Position numbers and translations under genes: made by a program. A DNA stretch of 64,000 nt, from the NCBI RefSeq assembly GCF_965262695.1, contig NZ_OZ253550.1, positions 124,001-188,000 of the forward strand, given 5' to 3'. Shown one piece after another: positions 9,201 through 17,294 of this stretch (position 1 is its first letter; every line of letters starts with the position of its first letter). The notes under the pieces are model-generated. The model did no database searches and was not told the DNA's origin. It was given only the letters and a program-made list of their open reading frames with translations. This DNA comes from Nitrosopumilus sp965262695. GTDB lineage: Archaea; Thermoproteota; Nitrososphaeria; Nitrososphaerales; Nitrosopumilaceae.

Positions 9201-9243
9201 GTAGAAACTAACTATATTAACAACAGTACGGGTTTTGTGTTTA

Positions 9244-9870
9244 ATGTACAAGATAGCTTCTATGGGACTATTGGGATTAATTGCAATTCTAGTAATTCCC
9301 GCAGGAACACAATCAATGACTAATGATGGCTTTAACCTATACGGACAAGCCACAATGACATATCATGATGCAAATGGAAATGAAATGCTGACACAAACAG
9401 TACACAATCAATTGTTTGATGCTGGTGAAGATTTCCTAATTGACAATGCATTTACAGGATTGACTGATGTAGCTGACAACATTGACATTGGTTCAATTTG
9501 TCTAAGTGCTGCAACAGAAGTAACAGATGAATCAACTACAGCTGGTACATTCAACACCTCACATGATGGTGCCGACAATGCCTCAGCATCTACCGAGAAA
9601 AACTGTAGAACCGATGCTACTGTTACCAAAGCCTCCCAAGTTGCAACCGTAGGACCACTAACGTTTGAAGCCGGAACAGGTACAAACAACTGGTATCCAG
9701 GAGACACAATCAAAGCAATTGGAATTTGTGATGCAGAATCATCAGATGCAGATATTCGTGGATGTACAACAACACTATTTGCCCTAGTTAACACATCAGA
9801 TGTTACTCTAGCAAGTGGTGAAACAGTAGATATCACATATACATTTGATTTGTCATCTGCCGGATCTTAG
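9244..9870 (+). CDS. Exported hypothetical protein with N-terminal signal peptide (208 aa)
   Basis: I do not recognise a named family. ATG 9244 is preferred over the in-frame TTG at 9235 because it gives a clean signal peptide (M-Y-K, then a hydrophobic core G-L-L-G-L-I-A-I-L-V, with cleavage probably near T-Q-S). The mature part is beta-rich, Thr/Asp/Ala-rich, with three cysteines (S-I-C-L-S, K-N-C-R-T, R-G-C-T-T) plus I-C-D, enough for two disulphides outside the cell. It ends in a strand V-D-I-T-Y-T-F-D-L, as in pilin-like or secreted structural subunits; that comparison is speculative. Two TTCCCA/TGGGAA inverted repeats sit upstream, and a T-rich terminator follows. Confidence 0.7.
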   Translation: MYKIASMGLLGLIAILVIPAGTQSMTNDGFNLYGQATMTYHDANGNEMLTQTVHNQLFDAGEDFLIDNAFTGLTDVADNIDIGSICLSAATEVTDESTTAGTFNTSHDGADNASASTEKNCRTDATVTKASQVATVGPLTFEAGTGTNNWYPGDTIKAIGICDAESSDADIRGCTTTLFALVNTSDVTLASGETVDITYTFDLSSAGS

Positions 9871-9879
9871 TCAAAATAC

Positions 9880-9900
9880 ATTTTTTTTATATTTTTATTT
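9880..9900 (+). terminator. T-rich archaeal terminator
   Basis: Runs of eight and five T separated by ATA follow the stop of the exported protein by about 10 bases. Archaeal transcription commonly stops at such T tracts without a hairpin. Confidence 0.5.
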
Positions 9901-9923
9901 AGTATCAAATAGAGGATGTTGCG

Positions 9924-10385
9924 TTGAGCTCAAAAAATGATAAAATTTTACTTTTAGGTTTGGCTATCATAGCCGTTTTGGTTTTAATTTTTGCTACAAA
10001 TGAAAACAGCCTTGTATTTTTGTTCTTTAATCAATATGCGCCAGTTGTTTGGGATGATGTCCTTGAAAGAAATATAGTCCGCTCATCCATTCCAATTGAG
10101 ATTTTAGATATGGAAAATGGCAGTTGTACTGTATCTGCTAAAAATTTTGATAAAATAGTTGATCATCAGTATTTTGCAAGAGCAGATGACATCATTAAGG
10201 AACTAAAGTATGATAGAAATAATGAGACATTATCACTTCCATGCGGCATTTTAGAAGAAGACAAGTCAAGACTCAACGTTTGGTTTGTAGTCGAAGAGTC
10301 AACAAAACATTCAAACAAATACGAGTATTTTGTTACCTCTTGGGAAGAAACTAGTACAGAAGATACCACAAGTTCTGAATCATAA
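9924..10385 (+). CDS. Single-pass membrane-anchored hypothetical protein (153 aa)
   Basis: Starts at a TTG with GAGGATG about 8 bases upstream. Residues 8-24 form one transmembrane helix (L-L-L-G-L-A-I-I-A-V-L-V); the rest is a soluble, acidic domain of about 125 residues with two cysteines (G-S-C-T-V and L-P-C-G-I), ending in a Thr/Ser/Glu-rich tail. No family recognised. It stands alone between the exported protein at 9.2 kb and a convergent small gene. Confidence 0.65.
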   Translation: MSSKNDKILLLGLAIIAVLVLIFATNENSLVFLFFNQYAPVVWDDVLERNIVRSSIPIEILDMENGSCTVSAKNFDKIVDHQYFARADDIIKELKYDRNNETLSLPCGILEEDKSRLNVWFVVEESTKHSNKYEYFVTSWEETSTEDTTSSES

Positions 10386-10415
10386 TTTTGAAATTAGTAT
10401 TTTCTGAAAATTTGC

Positions 10416-10655
10416 CTAGACGTATTTCTCAGGACATGACAATTTTTTGATGGGGGTTAACTCGTTCTTACATGCCATGTATAGTGCCTCTTCTATCTCA
10501 TCTTGTATATTTTGTTGTAAAATTTCATTCTTGTTTGTTATTTCACATTTTTCGATTACTGACAAATTTCTAAAATTGATGTATTGGGGATAAGTGACTA
10601 TGCAAGCATAGCTCTGAGGATCGTCTTTGAATTTGTAACTAATTCTCAATGGCAT
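10416..10655 (-). CDS. Small conserved hypothetical protein (79 aa), paralogue of the gene at 6992
   Basis: Shares with the 77-residue protein at 6992-7225 the pattern I-(S/K)-Y-(K/R)-F-K-x-(D/E), then Y-x-C-x-V-T-Y-x-Q-Y-x-N-F and C-E-I, and a helical second half. It has an extra Cys-Pro near the end (L-S-C-P-E-K). No known domain, no membrane segment. Function unknown; the conservation of two copies within 4 kb is the main evidence that both are real genes. Confidence 0.7.
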   Translation of the reverse strand: MPLRISYKFKDDPQSYACIVTYPQYINFRNLSVIEKCEITNKNEILQQNIQDEIEEALYMACKNELTPIKKLSCPEKYV

Positions 10656-10841
10656 ATGTTCATATTTTCCTCACTTGTATATAGAGATTATTTTTTTCTA
10701 AATTTAAAAAACAGATTTGATTTTAAGGAAATTTTTTTGAAGAATATGGTCTGATGGATAGATGAAAAAATCTTTGATACCTTGATTCAAACTAGATCAA
10801 AAAATTTAAAGGAAAACGGATTGGTATTATGGTGATAAGAT

Positions 10842-11618
10842 ATGAATAATCCTGATATTGTGCCTGAAAAACTATCTAATCCACTAAATCGATACATCAT
10901 CATTGCAATTTTGGTAACAGGCGTTGTAATTTTTACAGCAATGAATTTGCTTCCTGAAGACGATATTGGTATTTTGGCATTTATTATCTCAATTTCACTT
11001 ACAATCTGTCTTGCCATTTTTTGCTTTATTGTATCTAAACAACATGAGACAGGCCTTTTAGCTAAATCTTATCTTTCATTAGGGCTAGGATTTACTTCCT
11101 ACCTTATAGCTGAATTATTGTATTACACATTTGATTTAGTCTTGGGGATTGAAGCTTATCCTTCAATTGCAGATATTTTCTTTTTTGCTCTATACCCATT
11201 TGTTCTAGGCCATTTACTCTTAAACATTCGATACTTTCATTCTGGTTACACTACTTTAGAAAAAATCTGGATTCCGATAATTCCTGTCATTGCATTAATT
11301 GTCTATGTTGTTTTGTCTCTAAGCGTACCTGATGCTGAATTAAATTTTGACTTTTACTATGGTTTCATTTTTGTAACTGGCGCATCTTTCACATTATCTT
11401 TTACTATTTTGGGAGCTTCAATTTTTAGACAAGGAATATTGGGGGCAGTTTGGCTGTTACTTGTACTCGGACTGATGATTAATGCTGCTGGAGATGTTTG
11501 GTACTATCATCTAGAAATATTTGGCTTGTATTTTGATGCTCATCCTGTAACTACTGTTTGGTTTGTTGCAAACATGTTTATCATCTATGCATTATGGAAA
11601 CAACTTAAAACTGTCTAG
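10842..11618 (+). CDS. Multi-pass membrane protein (258 aa), about seven to eight TM helices
   Basis: Nearly the whole protein is hydrophobic helices: about 18-37, 45-66, 79-98, 108-128, 143-163, 170-190, 200-220 and 233-250. Polar landmarks are Y-Y-T-F-D-L-V-L-G-I-E-A-Y-P-S-I-A-D and a late D-V-W-Y-Y-H. The pattern of an acidic helix followed by P-S-x-A-D-I-F resembles uncharacterised bacterial and archaeal multi-helix proteins; I cannot assign a transport or sensor role. It ends convergently with, and overlaps by four bases, the HEAT-repeat gene on the other strand. Confidence 0.7.
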   Translation: MNNPDIVPEKLSNPLNRYIIIAILVTGVVIFTAMNLLPEDDIGILAFIISISLTICLAIFCFIVSKQHETGLLAKSYLSLGLGFTSYLIAELLYYTFDLVLGIEAYPSIADIFFFALYPFVLGHLLLNIRYFHSGYTTLEKIWIPIIPVIALIVYVVLSLSVPDAELNFDFYYGFIFVTGASFTLSFTILGASIFRQGILGAVWLLLVLGLMINAAGDVWYYHLEIFGLYFDAHPVTTVWFVANMFIIYALWKQLKTV

Positions 11619-12124
11619 ATTGATACCCATTCTGATTCTGCGTTAAATTTTGATTTGTATCTCTTCATTCTTTTTAATACTAATTCCGCAGTATTTCTGA
11701 CACTTACATTCTCATCATGACATGATCTTTCTATTGCTTCCATCTGATCAGTTGCCCTGATAATCATCAAGCATTCAGTTGCTTCATGACGTACTAGTGG
11801 ACTAGGATCATAGTTTGCAGCATATGCAAGTTCTGGAATGATTCTTCTCATGTTTCTAGCTGCAATTTGGTAGCATACTTCATGACGAACTACATCATTA
11901 GGATCATTTTTCAAAACCCATGCAAACAAATCTGTCATTTTTTCAAATAGTGGTCCCTTTAGTTCGACCTCTACTGGTATTTCCCCTGCAAGCCATACTG
12001 CGTCCCATCTTTCTGATTCGTCCTTAGATGTCTTGAATACTTCTTCCAACCTCAAAAATCTCTCTTCTAGTGGAAGAGCCTTGATTATCTTATCAAATTC
12101 ATCTGGAATATTGACCGTACTCAT
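11615..12124 (-). CDS. HEAT-repeat protein (about 169 aa)
   Basis: The protein consists of paired amphipathic helices typical of HEAT repeats: E-R-W-D-A-V-W-L-A-G-E, then D-V-V-R-H-E-V-C-Y-Q-I-A, P-L-V-R-H-E-A-T-E-C-L and V-S-V-R-N-T-A-E-L-V-L. The repeated V-R-H-E-x-x-x-x-(I/L) with His-Glu resembles the metal-binding repeats of deoxyhypusine-hydroxylase-like HEAT proteins and phycocyanobilin-lyase-like HEAT proteins, but only two His-Glu pairs are present. A scaffold or protein-binding role is likely. The start ATG 12124 (M-S-T-V-N-I-P) is favoured over an upstream ATG at 12139. Confidence 0.75.
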   Translation of the reverse strand: MSTVNIPDEFDKIIKALPLEERFLRLEEVFKTSKDESERWDAVWLAGEIPVEVELKGPLFEKMTDLFAWVLKNDPNDVVRHEVCYQIAARNMRRIIPELAYAANYDPSPLVRHEATECLMIIRATDQMEAIERSCHDENVSVRNTAELVLKRMKRYKSKFNAESEWVSI

Positions 12125-12195
12125 GATTGGTGATAACATGTGAATATACTACTATTTCAATTTTTGGTAAATTATTGGATATAGATATATGCTTA

Positions 12196-12210
12196 TTCCC
12201 ATTATTGGAA
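12196..12210. promoter_or_regulatory. TTCCCA-TTAT-TGGAA inverted repeat upstream of DMT transporter
   Basis: Same core as the perfect repeat at 9131-9148, with one G fewer in the right arm. It ends 19 bases before the transporter's ATG and just downstream of an A/T-rich ATATAGATATA box, so a bound protein could block initiation. Confidence 0.45.
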
Positions 12211-12229
12211 CTAATGGGTCTAATCTATA

Positions 12230-13231
12230 ATGAGCGTGAGATCTAAATATCAAACCATCTCTAAAACCATTGAAAAACCAAGAATCAAAAAAATTTTCTC
12301 ATTCTCAAAATTAAAAAATAAAACCGTTGGTGTGGGTTTTTTATTTGCTATTTTAGCAGCTGCATTTTCAGCATTACCTAATGTTATCCCCAAGTCATTT
12401 TTAGATGAACATGCTGTAGATGCTACAATAATTCCAAATCCTTTGATGCTAGTTTTTGTGATTTATGTTGTTAACAGTTTACTGTTTGCACCATTTCGTA
12501 AATCCCAAAGAAAATTTGAAGTAAAAAAAACCAGTAGAATGACTTTATTTTTACTAATATTGCTTGGTGCTGTAGAAGCTTCAGGAACATTAACCTATAC
12601 GTTTGGACTTCAGGAAACTAGTGCAACAAATGCATCTATTTTAGTAAATTCTGAAACAGTTTTTGCTATTTTGTTAGGCATTATGATCTTTAGAGAAAAA
12701 CTAAGTAAACAAGAAGTTCTGCCATTTCTCTTGATTGTTGCTGGTTCTATCTTAATTCCCGTTGGAGCAGACATACAAAACAACGACTGGGAATTGTCTG
12801 ACTTTATGATGGGTGATTTACTTATCGTTATGTCTGGATTTTTTTATTGTCTTGATACCTTTATTGCAAAAAAACTAGATGATTCCATTAAAACTCGTCA
12901 TATAGTCCATATCATGTCTTGTACTGGTGCAATAATGACTTTGGGGTTGATGTTGTTCTTTCAAATCCCATTTGATATCTCATTTGAGGAATTATCTGTA
13001 ATGTCTTTTGTTGGATTTTTGGGTATTGGTGTCACTATGATGTTTTTTGTCATTGCCCTGCGATTAATTGGTGCTGTAAGAACTGTTTTGATTTATTCAT
13101 CTACGACTATCTTTAGTATAGTTTATTCCATTTTGATTTTATCTGAAGGCCTCACAATCCTGAATGTTGTTTCAACTTGTAGTGTGTTAATTGGGCTATT
13201 TGTGCTGCGAAATAGGGTAGGTACTGATTAA
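12230..13231 (+). CDS. EamA/DMT-family inner-membrane transporter
   Basis: About 333 residues with ten predicted transmembrane helices in two homologous halves, the architecture of EamA (drug/metabolite transporter) permeases. Helix 4 region carries the characteristic G-L-x-x-T-S-A-T-N-A-S-I-L-V-N-S-E-T-V and F-R-E-K-L-S of EamA half 1. A basic 35-residue N-terminal extension (K-T-I-E-K-P-R-I-K-K) is cytoplasmic. EamA proteins export or import amino acids, sugars or nucleotides; the substrate cannot be read from the sequence. The TTCCCATTATTGGAA inverted repeat lies just upstream. Confidence 0.85.
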   Translation: MSVRSKYQTISKTIEKPRIKKIFSFSKLKNKTVGVGFLFAILAAAFSALPNVIPKSFLDEHAVDATIIPNPLMLVFVIYVVNSLLFAPFRKSQRKFEVKKTSRMTLFLLILLGAVEASGTLTYTFGLQETSATNASILVNSETVFAILLGIMIFREKLSKQEVLPFLLIVAGSILIPVGADIQNNDWELSDFMMGDLLIVMSGFFYCLDTFIAKKLDDSIKTRHIVHIMSCTGAIMTLGLMLFFQIPFDISFEELSVMSFVGFLGIGVTMMFFVIALRLIGAVRTVLIYSSTTIFSIVYSILILSEGLTILNVVSTCSVLIGLFVLRNRVGTD

Positions 13232-13339
13232 GGTATGATGTTCTTATATTTATACTACCAAATTCGGGAACAGTAATTAATAAAAATATCCCTCATTTCC
13301 TTCCATAATATTAATAACTAATAACAAAATATCCATAGT

Positions 13340-13936
13340 ATGCCTGGATTAGATAGCCTACTTGCAAAATCATTGCAGGATTCCATTACAAAAGATCTTG
13401 GAAAAAATATGGTTAAAAAAATCGAAGATCGTTTATTTGAAAAATATGGTATTTCATTTGCTCAATCAATTGAGAATTTCGACAAGTTGGATTTGGTTTT
13501 AAGAGAATTTTTTGGTAAGGGAACCGATGGCTTAGAAAAAAAATTCTTCGAAACAATCTTTCAATCAAAGTCAAAATCAAAAGATGCATGGTACAAATTG
13601 CGTGATGAAAAATTATCTGAACTAATTTTACAATCTTTTGGGGATCCTGAGAAAAAAGCAATTTTAGAATCAGCTACTGAAACTCCAAAAATCATTAATG
13701 AAATTATTAAAGATTGTAATCTATCTCAGACATCTGGATACAGAAAAATTAACAACCTAATTGATGATGGATTGCTCTATAAAACGGGACACATTTTACG
13801 TGATAATAAAAAAATTAACCTGTATGTCTGCTCATTTAGTAATCTTAGGATTAACATCGAAAACAAAAAGACAAGTGTAGAATTACAATTGATGGATTCT
13901 GAAAAGAGCTTATTTATTCAGACCATTAACCCTTAA
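13340..13936 (+). CDS. Winged-helix transcriptional regulator of thaumarchaeal type (198 aa)
   Basis: Residues about 110-160 form a winged helix-turn-helix: T-P-K-I-I-N-E-I-I (helix 1), N-L-S-Q-T-S-G-Y-R-K-I-N-N-L-I (recognition region) and D-D-G-L-L-Y-K-T-G-H (wing). The N-terminal 100 residues are charged helices that may form a dimer or sensor domain; I do not recognise them. The gene has its own promoter region and is the nearest DNA-binding regulator to the lone receiver gene downstream, but no functional link is shown. Confidence 0.75.
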   Translation: MPGLDSLLAKSLQDSITKDLGKNMVKKIEDRLFEKYGISFAQSIENFDKLDLVLREFFGKGTDGLEKKFFETIFQSKSKSKDAWYKLRDEKLSELILQSFGDPEKKAILESATETPKIINEIIKDCNLSQTSGYRKINNLIDDGLLYKTGHILRDNKKINLYVCSFSNLRINIENKKTSVELQLMDSEKSLFIQTINP

Positions 13937-14173
13937 ACACAAATTCATCCTGTATCCCTTTTAATAACATCTGTTGGAATATTTTTCTTGAAAAATAACC
14001 CGACGTATCTCAATTAGATGAATTTGTATTTAATTTGGTACAAATTCCAAACATCAGCAACTGGGAATCACAAAAGATTACAAACTAAATAAAATATTCC
14101 ATTCCTCAAGGCCATAGTGTGAATTCAATAATTTAATACATTACGAAGCAAATCCAGACTAATGATTAAATAC

Positions 14174-14193
14174 CATTTCCAAATATGGAAATG
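14174..14193. promoter_or_regulatory. Inverted repeat CATTTCC-AAATAT-GGAAATG abutting the receiver gene start
   Basis: Seven-base perfect arms with a six-base spacer, ending two bases before ATG 14196. With a leaderless mRNA this would cover the transcription start, so it is a plausible repressor site. The core TTTCC/GGAAA resembles the sites at 9131 and 12196, but the spacer is longer. Confidence 0.45.
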
Positions 14194-14195
14194 AT

Positions 14196-14582
14196 ATGAA
14201 GACCTCAATTGTTGTGGACAATGATTATGATATTGTAGATGTATTTTCTGATATTTTAGAGATGCTTGGATTTGATGTTCTAGCTAAAGGGTATGATGGT
14301 GGAGATGCCATAACGATGTATGAAAAATTCAAACCAGATGTAATTTTCATGGATGTCCACATGGAAAAATTGCATGGAGATCAAGCCTTGCAAGAAATTA
14401 GAGCAATTGACAAGAATGTAAAGATAGTAATGGTGACTGGAGATATGTCAAAAAACATGGAAGAAACATTGGAAAAATATGGCGCATCTGCAATTATCCA
14501 CAAGCCATTTGACATTAAGATCATAAACCAAATTATTGATGAACTAGAAAGTGCAACTTCTATTATAATACAAAAAACATGA
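14196..14582 (+). CDS. Stand-alone CheY-like response regulator receiver (128 aa)
   Basis: Single receiver domain with no output domain. Acidic residues D8 and D10 (V-D-N-D), phospho-acceptor D53 in I-F-M-D-V-H-M, switch T81 in M-V-T-G-D and K103 in I-H-K-P-F all match the family. Such proteins pass phosphate between kinases or bind a partner. No kinase is adjacent; the CHASE3 kinase at 7.2-9.1 kb and the winged-helix gene just upstream are candidate partners by proximity only. Confidence 0.9.
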   Translation: MKTSIVVDNDYDIVDVFSDILEMLGFDVLAKGYDGGDAITMYEKFKPDVIFMDVHMEKLHGDQALQEIRAIDKNVKIVMVTGDMSKNMEETLEKYGASAIIHKPFDIKIINQIIDELESATSIIIQKT

Positions 14583-14649
14583 ACTGTCGATAGATCGTTG
14601 TGATCTTAAAATGGAATAATTTTAATAAAAAACAAAAATAGAACTTGTT

Positions 14650-15705
14650 GTGAATTTGAGATTTTTTTTGTTTTTTCTATTAATCCCTGTATTTCTTATC
14701 CCTGTATTTGCAACCAGTTTTTCTGTTGATAAATCCAGTTATGATTATGGCGATGTTGTCACTTTAAGTGGTTCTGTAGATCCTATATCTGAAGGCCAGC
14801 TTGTTTCTGTACAAATCCTAAATCCACCTCAATCTGATTTAGTTCAAATTGATACTTTTTTTCCAAACTCTGATGGTTCCTTTTCAAGAACTTACAAAGC
14901 TGAAGGACCTAGATGGAATCTTGATGGAGTTTACACTATTAAGATAGTTTACAATGGGGAAACACTACAAACCTCATTTGAATTTATTACCGAACCTGAA
15001 CCAACACCAGAACCTGAACCAACACCAGAACCTGAACCAACACCAGAACCTGAACCAACACCAGAACCTGAACCAACACCAGAACCTGAACCAACACCAG
15101 AACCTGAATCACCTAACGACCCTACTGAAATAATTAGAAATGAGCCCAAGACCCACATCCCAGGATTTCCATCTTTGAACAAGTCCCCTCAATATTATGT
15201 GGATAGATACAACAGTGAACCTAGCTACAAATCTTGGTTTGATTCTCAATTCCCAAACAGAACAATGCTCCAAGTTGTTGGCTTTGCAGAAACTAGCGTA
15301 ACAGGTTTTCCTGACAATTCACAAACTCCTCAATATTATATAGACCGATACAACAGTGAACCTAGCTACAAATCTTGGTTTGATTCTCAATTCCCAAACC
15401 ATACTATTTACCAAGTTCTAGGATTTCCAGATCCTGTTCCTGTTCCTGATTGGATTAAAAATAATGCTGAATGGTGGTCAACAGGAAAAGTAAGTGACGA
15501 CGAATTCGTCTCTGGTATTCAATTCATGATTCAAAACAATATTTTGATAATTTCTAACATGCCTGAATCTCAGAGTTCTAGTGATGAAGATATTCCAACA
15601 TGGATTAAAAATAATGCTAATTGGTGGGCATTAGATAAAATATCTGAAGATGAATTTGTCAACGGAATCCGATATTTGATTCAAGAAGGTATTCTTGTTG
15701 TATAG
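14650..15705 (+). CDS. Exported protein: Ig-like domain, PEPTPE stalk, two Y-Y-V-D-R-Y repeats, two WIKNNA repeats
   Basis: Starts at GTG with a signal peptide (residues 1-22, F-F-L-F-F-L-L-I-P-V). Residues 25-115 look like a beta-sandwich of the MG2/Ig type (Y-D-Y-G-D-V-V-T-L-S-G). Six P-E-P-T-P-E units follow as a stiff spacer. Then two repeats of S-P-Q-Y-Y-V-D-R-Y-N-S-E-P-S-Y-K-S-W-F-D, and at the end two repeats of W-I-K-N-N-A-x-W-W...F-V-x-G-I-x-x-(M/L)-I-Q. The last module recurs in the proteins at 17.3 and 28.0 kb. The protein is probably a cell-surface stalked binding protein; ligand unknown. Confidence 0.8.
   Translation: MNLRFFLFFLLIPVFLIPVFATSFSVDKSSYDYGDVVTLSGSVDPISEGQLVSVQILNPPQSDLVQIDTFFPNSDGSFSRTYKAEGPRWNLDGVYTIKIVYNGETLQTSFEFITEPEPTPEPEPTPEPEPTPEPEPTPEPEPTPEPEPTPEPESPNDPTEIIRNEPKTHIPGFPSLNKSPQYYVDRYNSEPSYKSWFDSQFPNRTMLQVVGFAETSVTGFPDNSQTPQYYIDRYNSEPSYKSWFDSQFPNHTIYQVLGFPDPVPVPDWIKNNAEWWSTGKVSDDEFVSGIQFMIQNNILIISNMPESQSSSDEDIPTWIKNNANWWALDKISEDEFVNGIRYLIQEGILVV
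15001..15108 (+). repeat. 18-bp coding repeat (PEPTPE), six units
   Basis: Six identical or nearly identical 18-bp units, CCAACACCAGAACCTGAA, start at 15001, 15019, 15037, 15055, 15073 and 15091 and encode a Pro/Glu spacer in the exported protein. Confidence 0.9.
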
Positions 15706-15733
15706 TGTTTCATAATCTTGGTATAGATTATGG

Positions 15734-15808
15734 TGCTCCCACCGGGATTTGAACCCGGGTCACAGCCTTGAGAGGGCTGTATGCTTAACCGGACTACACT
15801 ATAGGAGC
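15734..15808 (-). tRNA. tRNA-Glu (anticodon CTC)
   Basis: Reading the minus strand, acceptor G-C-T-C-C-T-A pairs with T-G-G-G-A-G-C with one G-T pair, discriminator A. The T arm is CCGGG-TTCAAAT-CCCGG type. The anticodon stem CAGCC/GGCTG encloses CTCTCAA, giving anticodon CTC, which reads GAG. A CCA is present in the DNA directly after it (15731-15733). No intron. Glutamyl-tRNA is also the starting substrate of the HemA/HemL tetrapyrrole route encoded further on. Confidence 0.92.
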
Positions 15809-15919
15809 TTAATCCAAAACAATTCTTGTCTCAATTTAAAGGAAAGGTTTTGACTTTACATGAATTTGTTAAACTTTGTGAGTTAGGTCATTTATAGAAA
15901 ATCTAGAATATCTCTCTGC

Positions 15920-16804
15920 ATGGATTTACAAAAAATTCCTGAGAAATTGGGTTTGTCTGATTTCCCTGTAGGTTTGGGTGGTTGTAGAATATGTGAAAAT
16001 TTTTTTGATTCTTGTGGATATGATGTTGTTGTCTTTGATGAAAAAAACGAACCTGACAAAACCATCTCAATTGATAATGAAATGTTTGTTCTTCATCATG
16101 GAACCTTTTCTGAAACAAATTCAAAGAAACTTTTGCAGTATGATAATCTGAAAATAATCCAAGATGCCTCTTGGGATCTCAGAATGTTTCTATCAAAAAT
16201 CAAAGAAAAACGCTCATCATTATATGCTGATTTTGCAAAAAACTCTTTAATTGAATCCATGTTTTGCTGTCAAAAAACAAAAGAATCTATTGATAATTCT
16301 GATGATTTTGCACCATGTTGGCAAAAATGTGCATCATTTTATCTGGCTGATGCAATTACCTCACTCAATAACAAAAGATTGGGGCCCACACACATGCTTG
16401 ATTCTCTGAGAAAATTTGCAAAAACTCCAATTAATGAACACATCTCTGTTGTAACTCAAACAGTTGGAATAGAGCGAGCAACTCCTGTTTTACTTGAACG
16501 TATGGTAAAGTCTACAATTGGCTTTTCTGATATGGTTGAAAAGAATAATCATTCTCAAATTATTCAAAAAACACATGACTATTTTGTAAAAAATTCAATG
16601 ATCTCAGACTGTTATTTTTACTTGGGATATGTCAATAAGGAGAATTTCATTAAAATAAAAAATACTTTGAGTAAAAATCCAGATCTTATTCATGTACTAA
16701 AAACTGCATTTGATGTTGAAGCCGATTCAGAATTATTAAAACAACAATCTGATCTTATTAAAAAATCATGCAATACAATTCTTGAGGCTATTTCTGAAAA
16801 ATAA
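15920..16804 (+). CDS. Conserved hypothetical cytoplasmic protein (294 aa)
   Basis: No family recognised. N-terminal third is alpha/beta: G-L-G-G-C-R-I-C-E-N-F-F near residue 18, then a V-V-V-F-D-E strand, and I-I-Q-D-A-S. The C-terminal two thirds are helical. Cysteines occur in pairs (C-R-I-C; F-C-C-Q; P-C-W-Q-K-C), which could bind a metal or Fe-S cluster, but no standard spacing is complete. A nucleotidyltransferase-like beginning is possible. It lies alone between tRNA-Glu and the metallothionein-like gene, with 50 bases to the latter. Confidence 0.65.
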   Translation: MDLQKIPEKLGLSDFPVGLGGCRICENFFDSCGYDVVVFDEKNEPDKTISIDNEMFVLHHGTFSETNSKKLLQYDNLKIIQDASWDLRMFLSKIKEKRSSLYADFAKNSLIESMFCCQKTKESIDNSDDFAPCWQKCASFYLADAITSLNNKRLGPTHMLDSLRKFAKTPINEHISVVTQTVGIERATPVLLERMVKSTIGFSDMVEKNNHSQIIQKTHDYFVKNSMISDCYFYLGYVNKENFIKIKNTLSKNPDLIHVLKTAFDVEADSELLKQQSDLIKKSCNTILEAISEK

Positions 16805-16855
16805 ATTCTTCATTCATGTACTAACCTTTTAAAATAAGTAAGAATATGTTTTGTC

Positions 16856-16999
16856 ATGACAGATCAAGCATGTGGATGCGAAGCTGATAGCGGCGATCCT
16901 GATTATTCATGTGATTGTGCAATGCAAGGTCATTGCATCTGTAGTGCAGACTGCAAATGTGGTACTGACGTTTGTAAAGAAGCTACTAAAGACATGTAA
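16856..16999 (+). CDS. Metallothionein-like cysteine-rich peptide (47 aa)
   Basis: The product has nine cysteines in 47 residues at positions 6, 8, 19, 21, 27, 29, 33, 35 and 40, mostly as C-x-C pairs (C-G-C, C-D-C, C-I-C, C-K-C), with one histidine at 26. No other clear fold is visible. This is the composition of metallothioneins, which chelate Zn, Cu or Cd in thiolate clusters; sequence alone cannot say which metal. The gene starts at ATG after A/T-rich sequence and ends 1 base before an ATTGGA-TTAT-TCCAAT hairpin plus T tract, so it is a free-standing unit with its own terminator. Confidence 0.75.
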   Translation: MTDQACGCEADSGDPDYSCDCAMQGHCICSADCKCGTDVCKEATKDM

Positions 17000-17034
17000 T
17001 TGGATTATTCCAATTTTTTCTTTTATTTTTAAAA
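16999..17034 (+). terminator. Hairpin plus T-tract terminator after metallothionein-like gene
   Basis: ATTGGA and TCCAAT (16999-17014) form a six-base-pair stem with a TTAT loop, followed by T6, C, T4 and T5 runs. It overlaps the stop codon by one base and also faces the convergent gene ending at 17035. Confidence 0.6.
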
Positions 17035-17250
17035 TTATTCTTCTTCTTCCTCAAATCCCCATGATTTTACTAACTCTTTTTGGAATTTGTCATTTTGTTT
17101 TGCATCTAGTGCGTATCCACAATTTTTGTGTGTTGGAACAACATTCATTCCATCTAACTTGAATTCTACTTCATACAAGTGGACTTTTGAGCATTCGCAC
17201 ATGTCTATCCAGTCTCTAAATTTTCCTCTATATTTGCTTATTTGAAGCAA
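17035..17250 (-). CDS. Small hypothetical protein with acidic tail (71 aa)
   Basis: No family recognised. Soluble; contains C-E-C near residue 18 and one further cysteine in N-C-G-Y-A-L-D, which could bind a metal as C-x-C...C with a nearby His (T-H-K-N-C). It ends in five glutamates. The same DNA read on the plus strand (16872-17162) gives a cysteine-poor, hydrophobic product without a start context, so the minus strand is preferred. Confidence 0.6.
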   Translation of the reverse strand: MLQISKYRGKFRDWIDMCECSKVHLYEVEFKLDGMNVVPTHKNCGYALDAKQNDKFQKELVKSWGFEEEEE

Positions 17251-17294
17251 GTTGAATAACGTTTAACTATCTCTTTTTACAATTTTTTTTAGAT

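Noticed and set aside
9408..9836. 142-residue minus-strand frame
   Set aside because: Antisense of the exported protein with signal peptide; no start context.
14949..15182. Gly/Ser-rich minus-strand frame
   Set aside because: Antisense of the P-E-P-T-P-E repeat; composition is forced by the 18-base unit.
16872..17162. 96-residue plus-strand frame over the metallothionein-like gene
   Set aside because: Out of phase with the cysteine-rich frame and runs through the terminator hairpin; its product is a hydrophobic mixture without a plausible start.
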